64,000 nucleotides of DNA from Margaritifera margaritifera (lineage: Eukaryota > Mollusca > Bivalvia > Unionida > Margaritiferidae): the NCBI GenBank assembly GCA_029931535.1, contig JAQPZY010001419.1:186001-250000 (forward strand). Direction: 5' to 3'. The notes beneath the pieces are model-generated. The model searched no databases. It saw nothing but the letters and a program-made list of their open reading frames with translations, and was not told the DNA's origin. The translations under genes and the position numbers were made by a program. Positions 26,801 to 35,179 of the stretch are shown here, one piece after another; positions within the stretch are counted from its first letter, which is position 1; each line of letters begins with the position of its first letter.

Positions 26801-29800
26801 ATTTTCAGCGAAAAACCTATGTTGACAACCAGCCATTCAGGAGTAGCAAAAACAATATTTTCAAGATGGTTGCTGTGGTGGTCATAATGGATGTCTGAGC
26901 ATCACCATTTTCATTTAGGACCAACTGGTCCATGGGATGAGTGTGTGTAAAGTTTCATGACAATCCTCCAAGAGGTTTAGGAGCAATGGTAACAAACTTG
27001 TGTCGACAGATGGATGGACAAAAAACCATCCACAGGCTTCTCTGGCCTATGACCAGTAGAGCCAAAAATGCACGAAAGTATACAGTAACTTGAAATTCCT
27101 TCAGCCAGATGCCTGGGACCCCCATTTTTTTTAACCTTTGGACCCAGCTACCTTTACCCTCACAAAAGTCCACTGGACTACGTCTTCGCTGAATCACAAC
27201 GGGTATACTGAACTATATAGATGCAAATAAAGAGAGAAATGAGAAAAAAATCAGTGTGATACAACAGAAAAATATACTTACCACTGTAACCAAGTACTGC
27301 TTAGAATAATATAAACTGTTATCACATGCTGGATTTGACTTCATTGTAATGCTGAAATTCGGGTGCCAGGAGTGGACCCAGCATAAATTAACACAACCCC
27401 CACCCTTGATCACTATATTATTATCAAGGAAATCAAATATTGAAATGAATGCAAGATAAAGTTCCCCCTGGTTACCCCCCCCCCCCCTCCCCCGTCCAAA
27501 TGTCAAGATAAAGCATGTGTAAAATTTAAAGCAAACAAGGCATCTAAACCTTTCCCATTTTATATATGGTTAATTCAAAACATTTCACAGTGAATTCATT
27601 TATTTTCGCTGGTATCAATTTTAGTGATTATGGGGAAAAACTACATTTCATTGTGATTTAATTCATGGATCGGGGAATTGGTCATCTTGTTACTACGAAA
27701 GGACAACTGCTTGCTGGGTCTTTAAATTTGTGGTTTGATGAAGAAATGAAAAATGGTATCCATGTAAGAGGATTAGTTCCGAGTAGTAGAAGTATTCATT
27801 CAAACCTTTTGTTTGTCTCTCACAGATCCTTTCCCTAGAATTGACATTTTGCATCCGGATTCTTCTTGAAGTCTTTTCAGCGTGTTTCCTTTTGGCCCCA
27901 ACAGTTTCCCAACAAAGTTGAACTGAAAATGTAGAATACTTGTCAAAGCACAAATTTGAAATAGGAACCCATTTGTTCTTCAAAAAGAAAATCATCCTCT
28001 TACTGAAAATTAGGTGCTAATCAGATTCTAATATTAATCTTGAAAACCTATATGCATGAAAGGAAACATCGCGACAAATCCTCTCAAGGTTGATCTTACA
28101 GTACTCCCTCATACTGTTTTTCATGGAAGCCAGAATAATTTACACGACAGGTACAAGTTTACTACCACTTAATGAAATGGAATACATGACCATACTTGCT
28201 TTACAACAGGAACCATGTTGTAAAGTAGGGCATTGTAGCGAGCAAGTGCTGTACCACTTTTGTCATTATACCATGTATTTTGGCCACATGACTACAAATG
28301 AGCACAGACAAAAAAATCCATATACACTTGAGACTTGACCTATTAAATATGTAGTTGTGAAGCAGAGATTACCTGCATGTAACATTAGCAAAAAATATGG
28401 TCTGGATACATGGATATGTGACCACTTTGGTGTGAAGACGACTTCACGTTCTTGTGTATATACCTAGACATTTTAAACCAGACTTTGAAATATTTTAGAC
28501 TAAATTTTGAGAAACCAACAAAATATGGTTTGTTTTGTGGCATTTATTAAATATTTTGATCTATTAGCAGTTACATAATGTAATCTAGTTATTAACAGCT
28601 GATGCAATTCATTACAATATATAGTTTCTGCTGTGGTGATTATGATGCATTCCTTTGCAATGCAGACCTGCCAACCCTAGTAAGACCTCAGTAAGGCAGT
28701 CAATTTTTCTGCAAGTTGGACCAATTTTCAGTAAGGTGTAGCAAAATTTCATGTACTGCTATAGTCTATGTAAAGAGTTCAGAAGTGTGATCTGAGACTA
28801 ATGTGGTGAAGGAAAACATTGTGTTCAAGTAAAACAGTTTGTAAAGTACACTTAGACCTTAATTACATTTAGTACAGTTTCAGAAACTGCAGTTCCATAC
28901 TGCATAGAACTCGAAGGTCAACGTCCAGTGTAAATCTGCTATCAATACGATTAATCATCATTGAAAACACATCGTATGTCGACATCACCACAATCTCAAT
29001 AAGGTGCCATTATATAATGATACATCTATTTTCGACAGATTATCATCGGGGGAATAAAAAGAAAAGAATATATTGGCAAAGCAAACATATATGAACTACT
29101 GTACCCAGGTCAGCAACATCCAAAATAAATTCACAAGAGCTAATAAAACTTCTGGATTTGGCACAAAATAAAACAACTTTAAAACCTCAAAGAAAAAGGT
29201 GCCTCATAGAAACTAGACATACCTTAGGGAATTCTTTTACTGGAATTCTGACTTTTACTGCATGACCGGTGGGCTTGTCATGATGCAGCTCTACTCTGCT
29301 GACATACTTGTATTTGTCTCCAGACTCCACACGCTTCAGTTCTGAAAAGGAAAGCATGAATTTACCTAACAGGAATTATGCATTCTGGGTTCTCCATAGG
29401 ATTTTAAAAATTGCAGTCCATGATGCCTTCCCTGATAGAAGTTCCAGCCCTAAAAATGGGAGTCCCAATAACAATACATTTTTTCCCTAAGCAACTACAT
29501 TATGCATGCATTGTTGTTGCAACTAACAAAAAGTCAGCAGACTGCTAATCCTCCATCATTGCAAAATATTTAGCATTATAACAAAAGAATGACAATCTGA
29601 GGCAAGTGAGAACAGTCATCAGTGTGATGTTGCAATTGCAACAATTCTCAATGGCTTTACCTTGCCCTTCTTTAATTTTATGTACAGCTAGAAGGAATCA
29701 AGAAAGAGATTACCCTTTCTTTTCTATATCATTTAATTAGCTTAGTTCCATTTCAAATCAGTAAATTTGCCAAGACACTGGAAGAAACAGATGACCATAT

Positions 29801-32800
29801 TCCATTCACTTTTTTCATTTCATCTTTAACTCGTCACCTCCACGCGCCAAAAGATTGTACTCTACTTCAGCGCTCTGCAACATCAAACCATTAACAATAT
29901 ACCAAAGTGAATGGCATTGCAGCAAAGTCAACAGATGTATCTGTACAATGATACAAAATGATGTCGACTTTCTACCCGCATTAAAAAATACAGCAGAAAA
30001 AATGTAACTTTTGAGAACAGATTTTTTGGGGTAGAAAATTGCCAGTTTCTTAACCGGAGTTTCATCTCCAGATTTTAGACTTTTGACCTTAGATCCAAGG
30101 CAGACCAGTCAAGACTGCACAGGGACAGATGAACCTTTGCATAAAGTAGGATAATCTTGCGATTTGGTGTAAAAAGGGTGGGCCCAATCTGCAAATAATT
30201 TTTTTTTAAAAAAAGTCCAGCTTTTATCCTTACACACATGCACAAGTGCAATAGCCAATCCAAAATGTTTTTTTTAAAATACACCTAAGCATCTGGCTAA
30301 ACAAAAAAAACTGTTTGGCTGCATTCAGCAGTAACCACCAAAATGGGTTTTCTAACCCCATTTCAGGCGAAAATGAAAAAATTTTCAAGGGGTTACATAG
30401 TTAAGGCACACTACATGCTACATTCAATTATTCCTTAAACAACCTCCAACAAACATGTCCACTGCAAGTTTAGGATCAATATGCAAAAGTTTTGGACCTT
30501 CCTCCATCACTCTTCAAGTTTGCGAGTCTCCCGTTTTGAACATTCACTGCAATTTGTCTCAACCTTTAAAGTGCTGTGGAGTTTTGTAGCACAAGATCCC
30601 TCTGTGCTGAATTGTGAGAAAAGAAATGCAAATTGCATTCTTCTCTTAAATTGCTTGCATTTCAATTACTGTATGTAATAGATGCACAAATCATATATGA
30701 AGAATGATCATTGATGTCTGAACTTTATTATAATCATCAAGTCACATATATAACTATCATATTTGCACTTGTAGGTGTAAATACATGTAAATATATAAAT
30801 TACCTTCGTATTTCATTTGCACTTTTGTATTTTTTAATGAAAAAATTCAAATATGTCATAAAAAAAATACTCCATTCTTTCGTGGCTCAACGATCCACAC
30901 TTAGGTCTGTTACAATTTATGAACAAATTGTGAAAATCACAAGTTTAGAATAAGCAAGTTATTGCGCATCCAGTCAAGGAACAGTACAAGTTTACATCCC
31001 TTTACGTCTAATAAATGCTCACAAAGCTTTGCAGTTTTCTTGTTATTTATTCTAGTACGTCTGTCATTTAACATCCACTTGTGAGCTTACAAAGCCACTC
31101 ACCTGTCAAGTTCATTACTTGTTCAGGTGTTACTTACTTAGAATATCAAGAAATATATTCCAAACTGTTTTTTATTATTATTTTTTTTAACTGAAGTATG
31201 GGGACGACATCGCATAATCTTCTGTCCAATAAAAAAACTGAAATCGGATTGATGCACCAAACCCACAGCCATAACCCAGTGTTCTCCCCAGGACCTTTTA
31301 CCGTAGCGGGCCCACTACGCTATAGTTTCAAACCCTGATGCTTTAGAACCTGCCGCTACGCTATTCTCGTGCCGCTACGCTCTAATGTTTCCCACTACCC
31401 TTATAACATTAATCTGTTAAACATCCTGTCACCTAAATCAAAGCCCTATATTCAAATGACACCTGTTCCTACCTCTTCTTGGGCATTTTATTAAGATAAT
31501 CCGGATAATTACTCACTCACTTAACCATTATCTTTTTTACCTGGTTTGCGTGACTGCCGGTGAGCGATCTTTTGTGCGAATTTCGTCTGCACAGAAATAG
31601 TCACGTGATTGGCCAGCGACGATGGAGACTTCTGGCAGTGTGTTGTATATATATCTTTCAGGCATTTTCACCACCAGCCAAAGCAGTTAAACATATTACA
31701 TTAAAAATTCTTGTGAAAAATGAACACCACCACCTTCCAAAAAAAAAAAGTAAAATTACCCAGCGCCCGGCTAGCCCCATGTTGACCTGGTTACGAAAAT
31801 CAGAAATTGGCGTCACCAATAGTGGCAGTGATTCAGATTCCAATAGCGTCAGCATGATTTCCATAAAGAAAGAGATCAAGAAACGGGATTTAACAATGAA
31901 TGGAAGACGTTATACCCTTGAGTGGAAATTGCTGGATCGGATGCCAAGTTTTCCATATTGCTAAATTTTGGTTCAGATCTACCGGGGGTGGGAGTGTTGT
32001 AATATATATTTTTTATAGTAGTAACCAGTAGTTGTAGTTGCAATTGATGTCGTTCTTATTAAGTTGTGATGAGGAATGAAAGTTGCATTTTATTCAAGAG
32101 TTCTTATGTTTACATAGTTTACTCCGAGCAAGAGAAATATAGTTTGGTCAGTAAACTAACTTAAGTGGGTGCTGCCCTATTAATTTCTCTCTTCTGTCTA
32201 TCCAAGTAATAAACGGAAGTCTTTATCTTCCAGTTTTAACTCCTTTGAAAAGATATAAATAAAAAGTATTCCTTCATAAATATAACGTAAATAGTTTCAT
32301 CCATATGCTAACTAATTATTAAGTAAAGTCATTTTTAATTCAATTTGAACTTTTGAACAATATTTAAGTTCTCTGACATTGATTCAGTGAAGAAATTATA
32401 CAATAGCAAACACTTTGATATATTCTTAATGGAAAGGAATATGTATGATCTTATTCTGTGATGATTATTTGAAAACATCAGTCTTGACTCGTGAAGAATT
32501 TGTCCTAGGCAATTCACTTAATTAGGATTCAGGTAGTTTTGTCCGTTATTTTAACATCCATTAACAAATTGTATTTTCCATTTTTTTTCAGATTGTGAAA
32601 AGTCATTCTCCTCAATAGAATTAAGAGTTTTAAGAAACAGGTTGACACAGAGGGTACTGAACTACCTGATGACAAACCTTAAAAGACTTAATTTTGATGT
32701 GGCAGTCAGTATATATGGCGAAAAGACGAAAAAACGTATATCATTTAAATTAAGAGACAAATAAGATAGACATTAATGCTTGTTATAACCTAGGCAAATA

Positions 32801-35037
32801 AAGAATACTATGTAAATATATACACTTCTTTTTTATTTCATTGATATTAATTTGTTATACTTTTATGGCGTTAACGCACTTTTTAAAACATTTTATGACC
32901 CTAATGAGCTTACCCCGATGCTATCGAAAATGTCTGGGGAGATCACTGTAACCAATGCAAAAAAATGTTTAATTTATCAGGTGTGACAGGCTTCCATTTT
33001 CTCATGCAGCTGTTGTCAATCAAGTCTGCCCCATTAATTATCTGCTGTGCATAAAGATTCATTTGATATATGATCAAATGCAAGAAATCCTAATAAAAAA
33101 TAGCCTTAAAAGGTCCATAGGCTCGATATTCTCCATTTATACATTTCACTTTGAAATGCTGCTGAACGGGTTGACCAGCATGAGATCAGTTTTTATCCAT
33201 CCAGCAACATTTTCGGGCTCAAACTCGCTCACGGTCATTTCCAGTAACACTTTCCCAGGTCTAATAATCTTGTACAATTCAAAACTTTCAAAATCAGTCG
33301 TCATTGCTATTATCATTACTATAAATTTAGGCTGCTTTATAATAATCCCATTTGTTTACTTGCAGACAATGGAATAAAGTACCCTATGATCATATGGCAC
33401 CATTAGTTAGTTTCACATTGAAAAGTTCACCATTTTCAAGGATTGGAATCATTGTAGCACATTTACCACAATTTAAAACCATATTCCATTTTCAATAAAA
33501 AATAAAAGTATGAATTTGAAGATCATAAATAAAAAGGGCTCAGTTCGTAGCAGTTCACACTTACCTTGGCAGATTAATCTTGAGCCAAGTGTTGAATACC
33601 AGCAATTTAAAACACACAATGTGTGCATCAACCATTGTCAACATGTCTAATATCCAAACAGTTAGTCGGGTAAAAGGATTTAAATATGAAGAAATATATA
33701 TGGGTCACAATGAAAATGTGTGGGTGAGCTGTCTGCAAGCGCCAGCTTTTCAACAATGTACATATTGGAGAATCCCAATGCTTATGGGTCCATGCTAGGG
33801 GCCGATTCTGGCAAATCAGTCACTTTCACAGGCTCAAAAAGCACAATTCACTCTGCCTTGCATTGATTTCACGACATTACCCCCACCCCATTGTTTCACT
33901 ACAATGCATTAATAATCGAAGCAAAATGCAAACGTTTAATTTCCCATCAAAGAGTTAGGTGGAAATAGAAAAAGAAGTCCTGTTCTGTAATCAAATTTGG
34001 TGCTAATTTGATGATCATAAATATATAAATTACATAGCCATCTACACAAGTCCCACCAAATATTCTCACAGGAAACTCTAAAAACAAGTGAAAAAAGTGA
34101 AAACAATTCCCAACCTAAAGCAAATTACGACTCTGTGGACTTGTCCAGTCATTACTAATAAAATTAATCATTTTGTCCAACAATGTCATATAAACATAGG
34201 AAATGAGGACTGCTGTGGAAGATGTTGCCAATTTTCAACTCATTTCCAAGGTTTGATGTTGCGCAACTGTAGTGTAGCATTCCCAAGGGCCATTTTAGGA
34301 TGGCATCTTGCCATACTGTTTTATTCCAGCGCCTGGCCATTATTTGATTACATTATTGTAATGGCAAATATGTATAAATAGTTAATCAACTGCCACAAGA
34401 GGAAGCGATGTTAATTTTTTTTTTTTTTAAATTTTTCAAAACTTCATTAAAATTAGGTTTTCAACTTTTGTCTTTTCTTGGTGAAGTTTTAGAACCGAAT
34501 TAAAATACTTGTTTAAGTGGTGGTCGATGAATTATTTTTACGCATTTGTAATTACAATACTGTAATCTTGGTAATTCCATCACTTAAAAATAGTTAGAAT
34601 GTGTAGTTTCTGCTGTGCTCATTGGAACACGTATGGCCAAAATACATGGTGTAAAAATAAAAAAGACCACATAAAATCTCAAGATTTTCTGGAGTCTGAC
34701 CCACTTATGTAGCAAGCTTGTGCAGAACGAGGTCGTGTGCGTACCTCGTGGCGCGGCTTTTCTCGTACAAAATACCATTTTAAGAAACACTATGCCATCT
34801 TGTACCAAACATTGGTAATTAGAAAGAAAAAAAAAAATTGACTACATTATATATTACCAACGTATTAAATTTTGGCGCTTTTACAAATCTTCACAACGTG
34901 GCTGCCATTTTGGTTGCGGCGTGATTAGCCTATTTCTTACCATCAGATATCAAACGCGCTGCATGTGAAAAGTCATCTGGGTTAATCTTTTCAAGTTCGG
35001 CTTTCAGCTCTTCCTGATATGCGTTTTGTTGTGACAT
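6074..35037 (-). CDS. KHDRBS: KHDRBS (Sam68/SLM-type STAR family) RNA-binding protein, complete nine-exon gene
   Basis: Coding exons in transcript order: 35037-34941, 29341-29223, 27922-27806, 25169-25026, 20751-20609, 16621-16498, 10973-10897, 8652-8597, 6186-6074. Every junction has AG/GT borders and the phases join without a break to 990 nt (329 aa plus stop). Residues ~1-70 match the QUA1/N-terminal part, ~72-140 the KH domain with a GPKG loop (81-84), ~145-178 QUA2 ending in MMYLNG; then RG-rich (180-230) and Tyr/Gly-rich (249-292) regions and a basic tail with HPYG, like the Sam68 nuclear-localisation tail. STAR proteins bind U/A-rich RNA as dimers and control splicing in the nucleus. 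The length is close to SLM1/SLM2 (~346-349 aa) and shorter than Sam68 (443 aa). Family membership is sure; orthology to KHDRBS1, 2 or 3 cannot be decided, and a single invertebrate ancestor is likely. Confidence 0.95.
6187..8596 (-). other. KHDRBS intron 8
   Basis: No second gene seen. It contains a diverged repeat block at about 7290-7800, with a duplicated phrase on aggregated 'gtcaaaggaacaagtgaacatg' type sequence, and a C15 homopolymer near 8200. The rest is AT-rich unique-looking DNA. Confidence 0.6.
7290..7800. repeat. Diverged repeat block, two units of ~190 bp
   Basis: The phrase on accumulating 'AAAGGAACAAGTGAGCATGT' (near 7530) returns as 'AAAGGAGCAAGTGAACATGT' (near 7695), followed in both by gaatg-gttctt, a description of a Helitron/HINE-like array unit. 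Spacing is ~165 bp. No coding potential. Boundaries are approximate. Confidence 0.4.
8597..8652 (-). CDS. KHDRBS: KHDRBS exon 8 (Tyr-rich microexon-sized segment)
   Basis: 56 nt: one base, 18 codons, one base. Reads [19 protein letters not shown] and matches the EYYDYGHG block of Sam68/SLM C-termini. Acceptor ATTTCAG, donor GTTAGT. Skipping it would shift the frame (56 is not a multiple of 3). Confidence 0.9.
9000..9363 (+). repeat. Dispersed repeat H, copy 1
   Basis: Shares AGAAGTGAAATTAACTTTTA, GGTTCAAGAAATGAAGCA, TACAAGATTAT, GAGCACAACATTTATT and the ending CTTCTAACCC with 12760-13095, same orientation. Lies just upstream of array B copy 1. Confidence 0.6.
9400..10706 (+). repeat. Tandem array B copy 1, ~8-9 diverged units
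   Basis: Core TTTCAAGATGGCCACTGTGG / CCATATTGGA / CACCATTTTCATTTAGGACC recurs near 9424, 9576, 9719, 9870, 10089, 10230, 10367 and 10502, i.e. every ~135-150 bp. The last unit runs into a distinct terminal module (~10580-10706) with the hairpin TGGTC-CAT-GACCA at 10684-10696 and CTAA at 10703-10706. Lies in KHDRBS intron 7. I infer a non-autonomous Helitron-like element. Confidence 0.75.
10897..10973 (-). CDS. KHDRBS: KHDRBS exon 7 (Tyr/Gly repeat segment)
   Basis: 77 nt (25 codons plus 2). Repeated GY(G/D)-type units: [20 protein letters not shown] then GYGGGH. Tyr-rich C-termini of STAR proteins are Src-family kinase and SH2/SH3 docking regions. Acceptor TTTCAG, donor GTAAGTA. Confidence 0.9.
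11150..11900 (+). repeat. Tandem array A copy in KHDRBS intron 6
   Basis: Units with TTTAGTAATGG, CATATTTGATG, GGCATCATTTGTA and CATGCCAGGATGCTTTC recur near 11240, 11379, 11524, 11631 and 11793 (spacing ~105-160 bp). No clear terminal hairpin is seen after the last unit. Confidence 0.65.
12760..13095 (+). repeat. Dispersed repeat H, copy 2 with terminal inverted repeats
   Basis: Begins CAGGGTTCGAAGTGAAA and ends with the complement of CAGGGTTAGAAGAAGAC, so the ends form an imperfect inverted repeat. Homologous to 9000-9363. This suggests a MITE-like element, but no target-site duplication could be matched. Confidence 0.55.
13930..14560 (+). repeat. Dispersed repeat K, copy 1
   Basis: Shares with copies at 22320-23050 and 28660-28930 the blocks TTAAAGTACACTTTGGCC, CAGTTTCTGAAACTGAGGTT and ACTTCTTGCTAAATCTC; with copy 2 also GGTTCCCTGACCAACTCCAC near 14470. 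Non-coding; class unknown. Confidence 0.55.
14851..14893. repeat. (GA)n microsatellite
   Basis: About 21 GA units inside the pogo-like element. Confidence 0.95.
15500..15712 (-). repeat. tRNA-derived SINE, second copy
   Basis: Minus strand: GGTTGACAAAGAGGTCAAAG (A-box region, ~15683-15705), TTGCATCTCGCCTCCG, and GGGTTCGAGTC (B box, ~15631-15641). The GCATCTCGCC block is shared with the copy at 2751-2990. It lies inside the pogo-like element. Confidence 0.55.
16498..16621 (-). CDS. KHDRBS: KHDRBS exon 6 (RG/Ala/Pro-rich low-complexity segment)
   Basis: 124 nt (1 base plus 41 codons) ending in phase 0. Reads [20 protein letters not shown] and, further on, [12 protein letters not shown]. It corresponds to the RG/Pro-rich part preceding the YDD motif in Sam68. 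The exon is much more GC-rich than the surrounding intron. Acceptor TTCCAG, donor GTATG. Confidence 0.92.
17987..18223. mobile_element. hAT-type MITE with 8-bp target duplication
   Basis: Begins CAGTGGCAGCAGGGGG and ends ...CATCGCCACAG, flanked by AGTCTGGA (17979-17986) and AGTCTAGA (18224-18231), an 8-bp duplication with one mismatch. Homologous, in opposite orientation, to 38679-38938: shared blocks include the TTTAGTGGCG, GTTACAC-AAAGGTGA and GAAATAC-ATG-AA phrases. Lies in KHDRBS intron 5. Confidence 0.75.
18770..19950 (+). repeat. Tandem array B copy 2
   Basis: Same core as array B copy 1, recognisable near 18790, 18942, 19075, 19322, 19750 and 19889, interrupted by A-rich low-complexity DNA (19460-19620). 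The terminal module with the hairpin was not found here. It lies in KHDRBS intron 5. Confidence 0.7.
20010..20390 (+). repeat. Short diverged repeat E
   Basis: Two imperfect units with CATGATGCAAACGCAACCAA / CATGATACAAATGCATACTA, spaced ~120 bp, each followed by a 'GTTCA-GGAGA' phrase. Resembles the unit endings of arrays A and C. No coding potential. Confidence 0.4.
20609..20751 (-). CDS. KHDRBS: KHDRBS exon 5 (QUA2 and first RG-rich segment)
   Basis: 143 nt (47 codons plus 2). Starts [19 protein letters not shown], the QUA2 end, then moves into GGRGRGRGG and PGRGG. RG clusters in Sam68-type proteins are arginine-methylation sites and interaction surfaces. The acceptor TTGGAG lacks the usual pyrimidine before AG but gives the conserved junction P|DHND; the donor is GTATG. 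Confidence 0.93.
22140..23690 (+). repeat. Tandem array B copy 3, split by another repeat
   Basis: One degenerate unit lies at ~22140-22310; four better units follow at ~23070-23570 (cores near 23093, 23221, 23344, 23491). Between them sits a copy of a dispersed repeat (22320-23050). The array ends in the same terminal module as copies 1 and 4, with CTAA at 23682-23685 but a decayed hairpin. Confidence 0.7.
22320..23050 (+). repeat. Dispersed repeat K, copy 2 (longest)
   Basis: Contains GCAAAGTACACTTTTACCG, TTTCAGAAACTGCAGTTCCA, ACTTCTTGCTAGATATCTC and GGTTCCCTGACCAACTCCAC. It interrupts array B copy 3, so it either inserted into that array or was captured by it. Confidence 0.55.
25026..25169 (-). 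CDS. KHDRBS: KHDRBS exon 4 (second half of KH, start of QUA2)
   Basis: 144 nt, 48 codons, phase 0. Reads [20 protein letters not shown] and ends TETKKFLVP, matching the vertebrate KYAHLN-DLHV and KKFLVP blocks. Acceptor TTTGCAG, donor GTAAGTG. Some core positions (for example [15 protein letters not shown]) differ from vertebrates. Confidence 0.95.
25255..27065 (+). repeat. Tandem array B copy 4, longest (~12-13 units)
   Basis: Cores near 25413, 25546, 25690, 25855, 26061, 26184, 26321, 26453, 26590, 26717 and 26861, spaced ~125-150 bp. It ends in the terminal module 26930-27065 with stem CTGGCC-TAT-GACCAG (27042-27056). Fills most of KHDRBS intron 3. Open frames across it are artefacts of repetition. 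Confidence 0.75.
25735..25808 (-). repeat. SINE tail fragment
   Basis: Minus strand TATACTGGCTGCCATGTAT and GTGCTGAAAAATGGTGTTGA match the tail of the SINE at 2751-2990; the tRNA-like head is absent. Sits within array B copy 4. Confidence 0.45.
27806..27922 (-). CDS. KHDRBS: KHDRBS exon 3 (KH domain core, GPKG loop)
   Basis: 117 nt, 39 codons, phase 0 at both ends. It starts [20 protein letters not shown], almost identical to SLM1/2, and continues through [14 protein letters not shown]. It carries the RNA-contacting GPKG loop and adjoining helices. The acceptor is TTTTCAG; the donor GTTTGA is weak but gives the correct phase and junction. Confidence 0.96.
27923..29222 (-). other. KHDRBS intron 2
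   Basis: Only the truncated dispersed repeat K copy 3 is recognised. Confidence 0.7.
28660..28930 (+). repeat. Dispersed repeat K, truncated copy 3
   Basis: Starts near GCAGACCTGCCAACCCTAG and carries AAGTACACTTAGACC and TTTCAGAAACTGCAGTTCCA, then leaves homology. Lies in KHDRBS intron 2. Confidence 0.5.
29223..29341 (-). CDS. KHDRBS: KHDRBS exon 2 (QUA1-KH linker and first KH strand)
   Basis: Acceptor TTTTCAG, donor GTATG; 119 nt (2 bases plus 39 codons). It ends [10 protein letters not shown], the family signature just before the KH core (human: VLIPVKQFPK). The less conserved linker before it differs from vertebrates, as expected. Confidence 0.94.
31700..31963 (+). pseudogene. Possible hAT transposase N-terminal fragment
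   Basis: Frame with [20 protein letters not shown] then [18 protein letters not shown] and a stop at 31961-31963. Basic and Ser-rich, inside the hAT relic and in the same orientation as the C-terminal exon; its assignment rests on position, not on a domain. Confidence 0.4.
32592..32764 (+). pseudogene. hAT transposase C-terminal dimerisation domain
   Basis: After a strong acceptor (pyrimidine run plus CAG, 32589-32591) the frame reads [20 protein letters not shown], then [20 protein letters not shown], to a TAA at 32762-32764. C-E-x-x-FS-ϕ plus LRNRL and LNYLM is the hATC pattern found in ZBED-like transposases. 173 nt (2 bases plus 57 codons). No catalytic triad remains upstream in this element. 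Confidence 0.75.
34941..35037 (-). CDS. KHDRBS: KHDRBS exon 1 (start codon, QUA1 N-terminus)
   Basis: Begins [17 protein letters not shown] and continues with [12 protein letters not shown], matching the conserved STAR N-terminal helix. The start is fixed by an in-frame TAA four codons upstream (35047-35049); the context AAAATGT has A at -3. The donor is GTAAGAA and the exon ends in phase 1 (32 codons plus one base). Confidence 0.93.
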
Positions 35038-35170
35038 TTTGTAGAATTACTTTTAAATTTCTAAGTCTGAATTTTTTAAAAATACTGGAATGTCTTTGTT
35101 CTGTCGCCTCCACGCTAGATTGTAAGTCCAGAAAAGACTTTCGTCACTACCATATGCCTAATATCTTGGT

Positions 35171-35178
35171 GCGGGAAA
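35171..35178. promoter_or_regulatory. E2F-like site upstream of KHDRBS start
   Basis: GCGGGAAA fits the E2F consensus (TTTCCCGC on the other strand) and lies ~135 bp upstream of the KHDRBS ATG. Further out on the gene strand, CCAAT and a TATATA-like run sit near 35340-35365. These are single matches in AT-rich DNA; the start site is not determined. Confidence 0.25.
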
Positions 35179-35179
35179 A

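Larger units (their letters stand above)
31277..32948 (+). mobile_element. hAT transposon relic with transposase ends
   Basis: Ends CAGTGTTCTCCCCAGG and, on the reverse strand, CAGTGATCTCCCCAGA (14 of 16 alike), flanked by TAACC on both sides (31272-31276, 32949-32953). Contains a candidate N-terminal transposase frame (~31700-31963) and a hAT-type C-terminal dimerisation exon (32592-32764), with the catalytic middle missing. hAT elements normally make 8-bp duplications; only 5 bp match here, so decay or a mis-set edge is possible. Lies in KHDRBS intron 1, opposite strand to the gene. Confidence 0.75.
29342..34940 (-). other. KHDRBS intron 1
   Basis: Longest intron (~5.6 kb). Carries the hAT relic (31277-32948). 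The remainder (29342-31276, 32949-34940) has no recognised feature apart from weak splice-like signals listed as rejected. Confidence 0.7.

Noticed and set aside
29841..29883. Possible alternative KHDRBS exon (TTGCAG then [19 protein letters not shown])
   Set aside because: There is an acceptor and a short open frame, but the family has no matching segment, no good donor follows before the stop, and exons 1 and 2 already join in phase.
33560..33800. Strong donor-like CCAAG|GTAAGTG on the minus strand in intron 1
   Set aside because: No start codon or acceptor with a conserved frame accompanies it. It could be an alternative 5' UTR exon, but sequence alone cannot show that.
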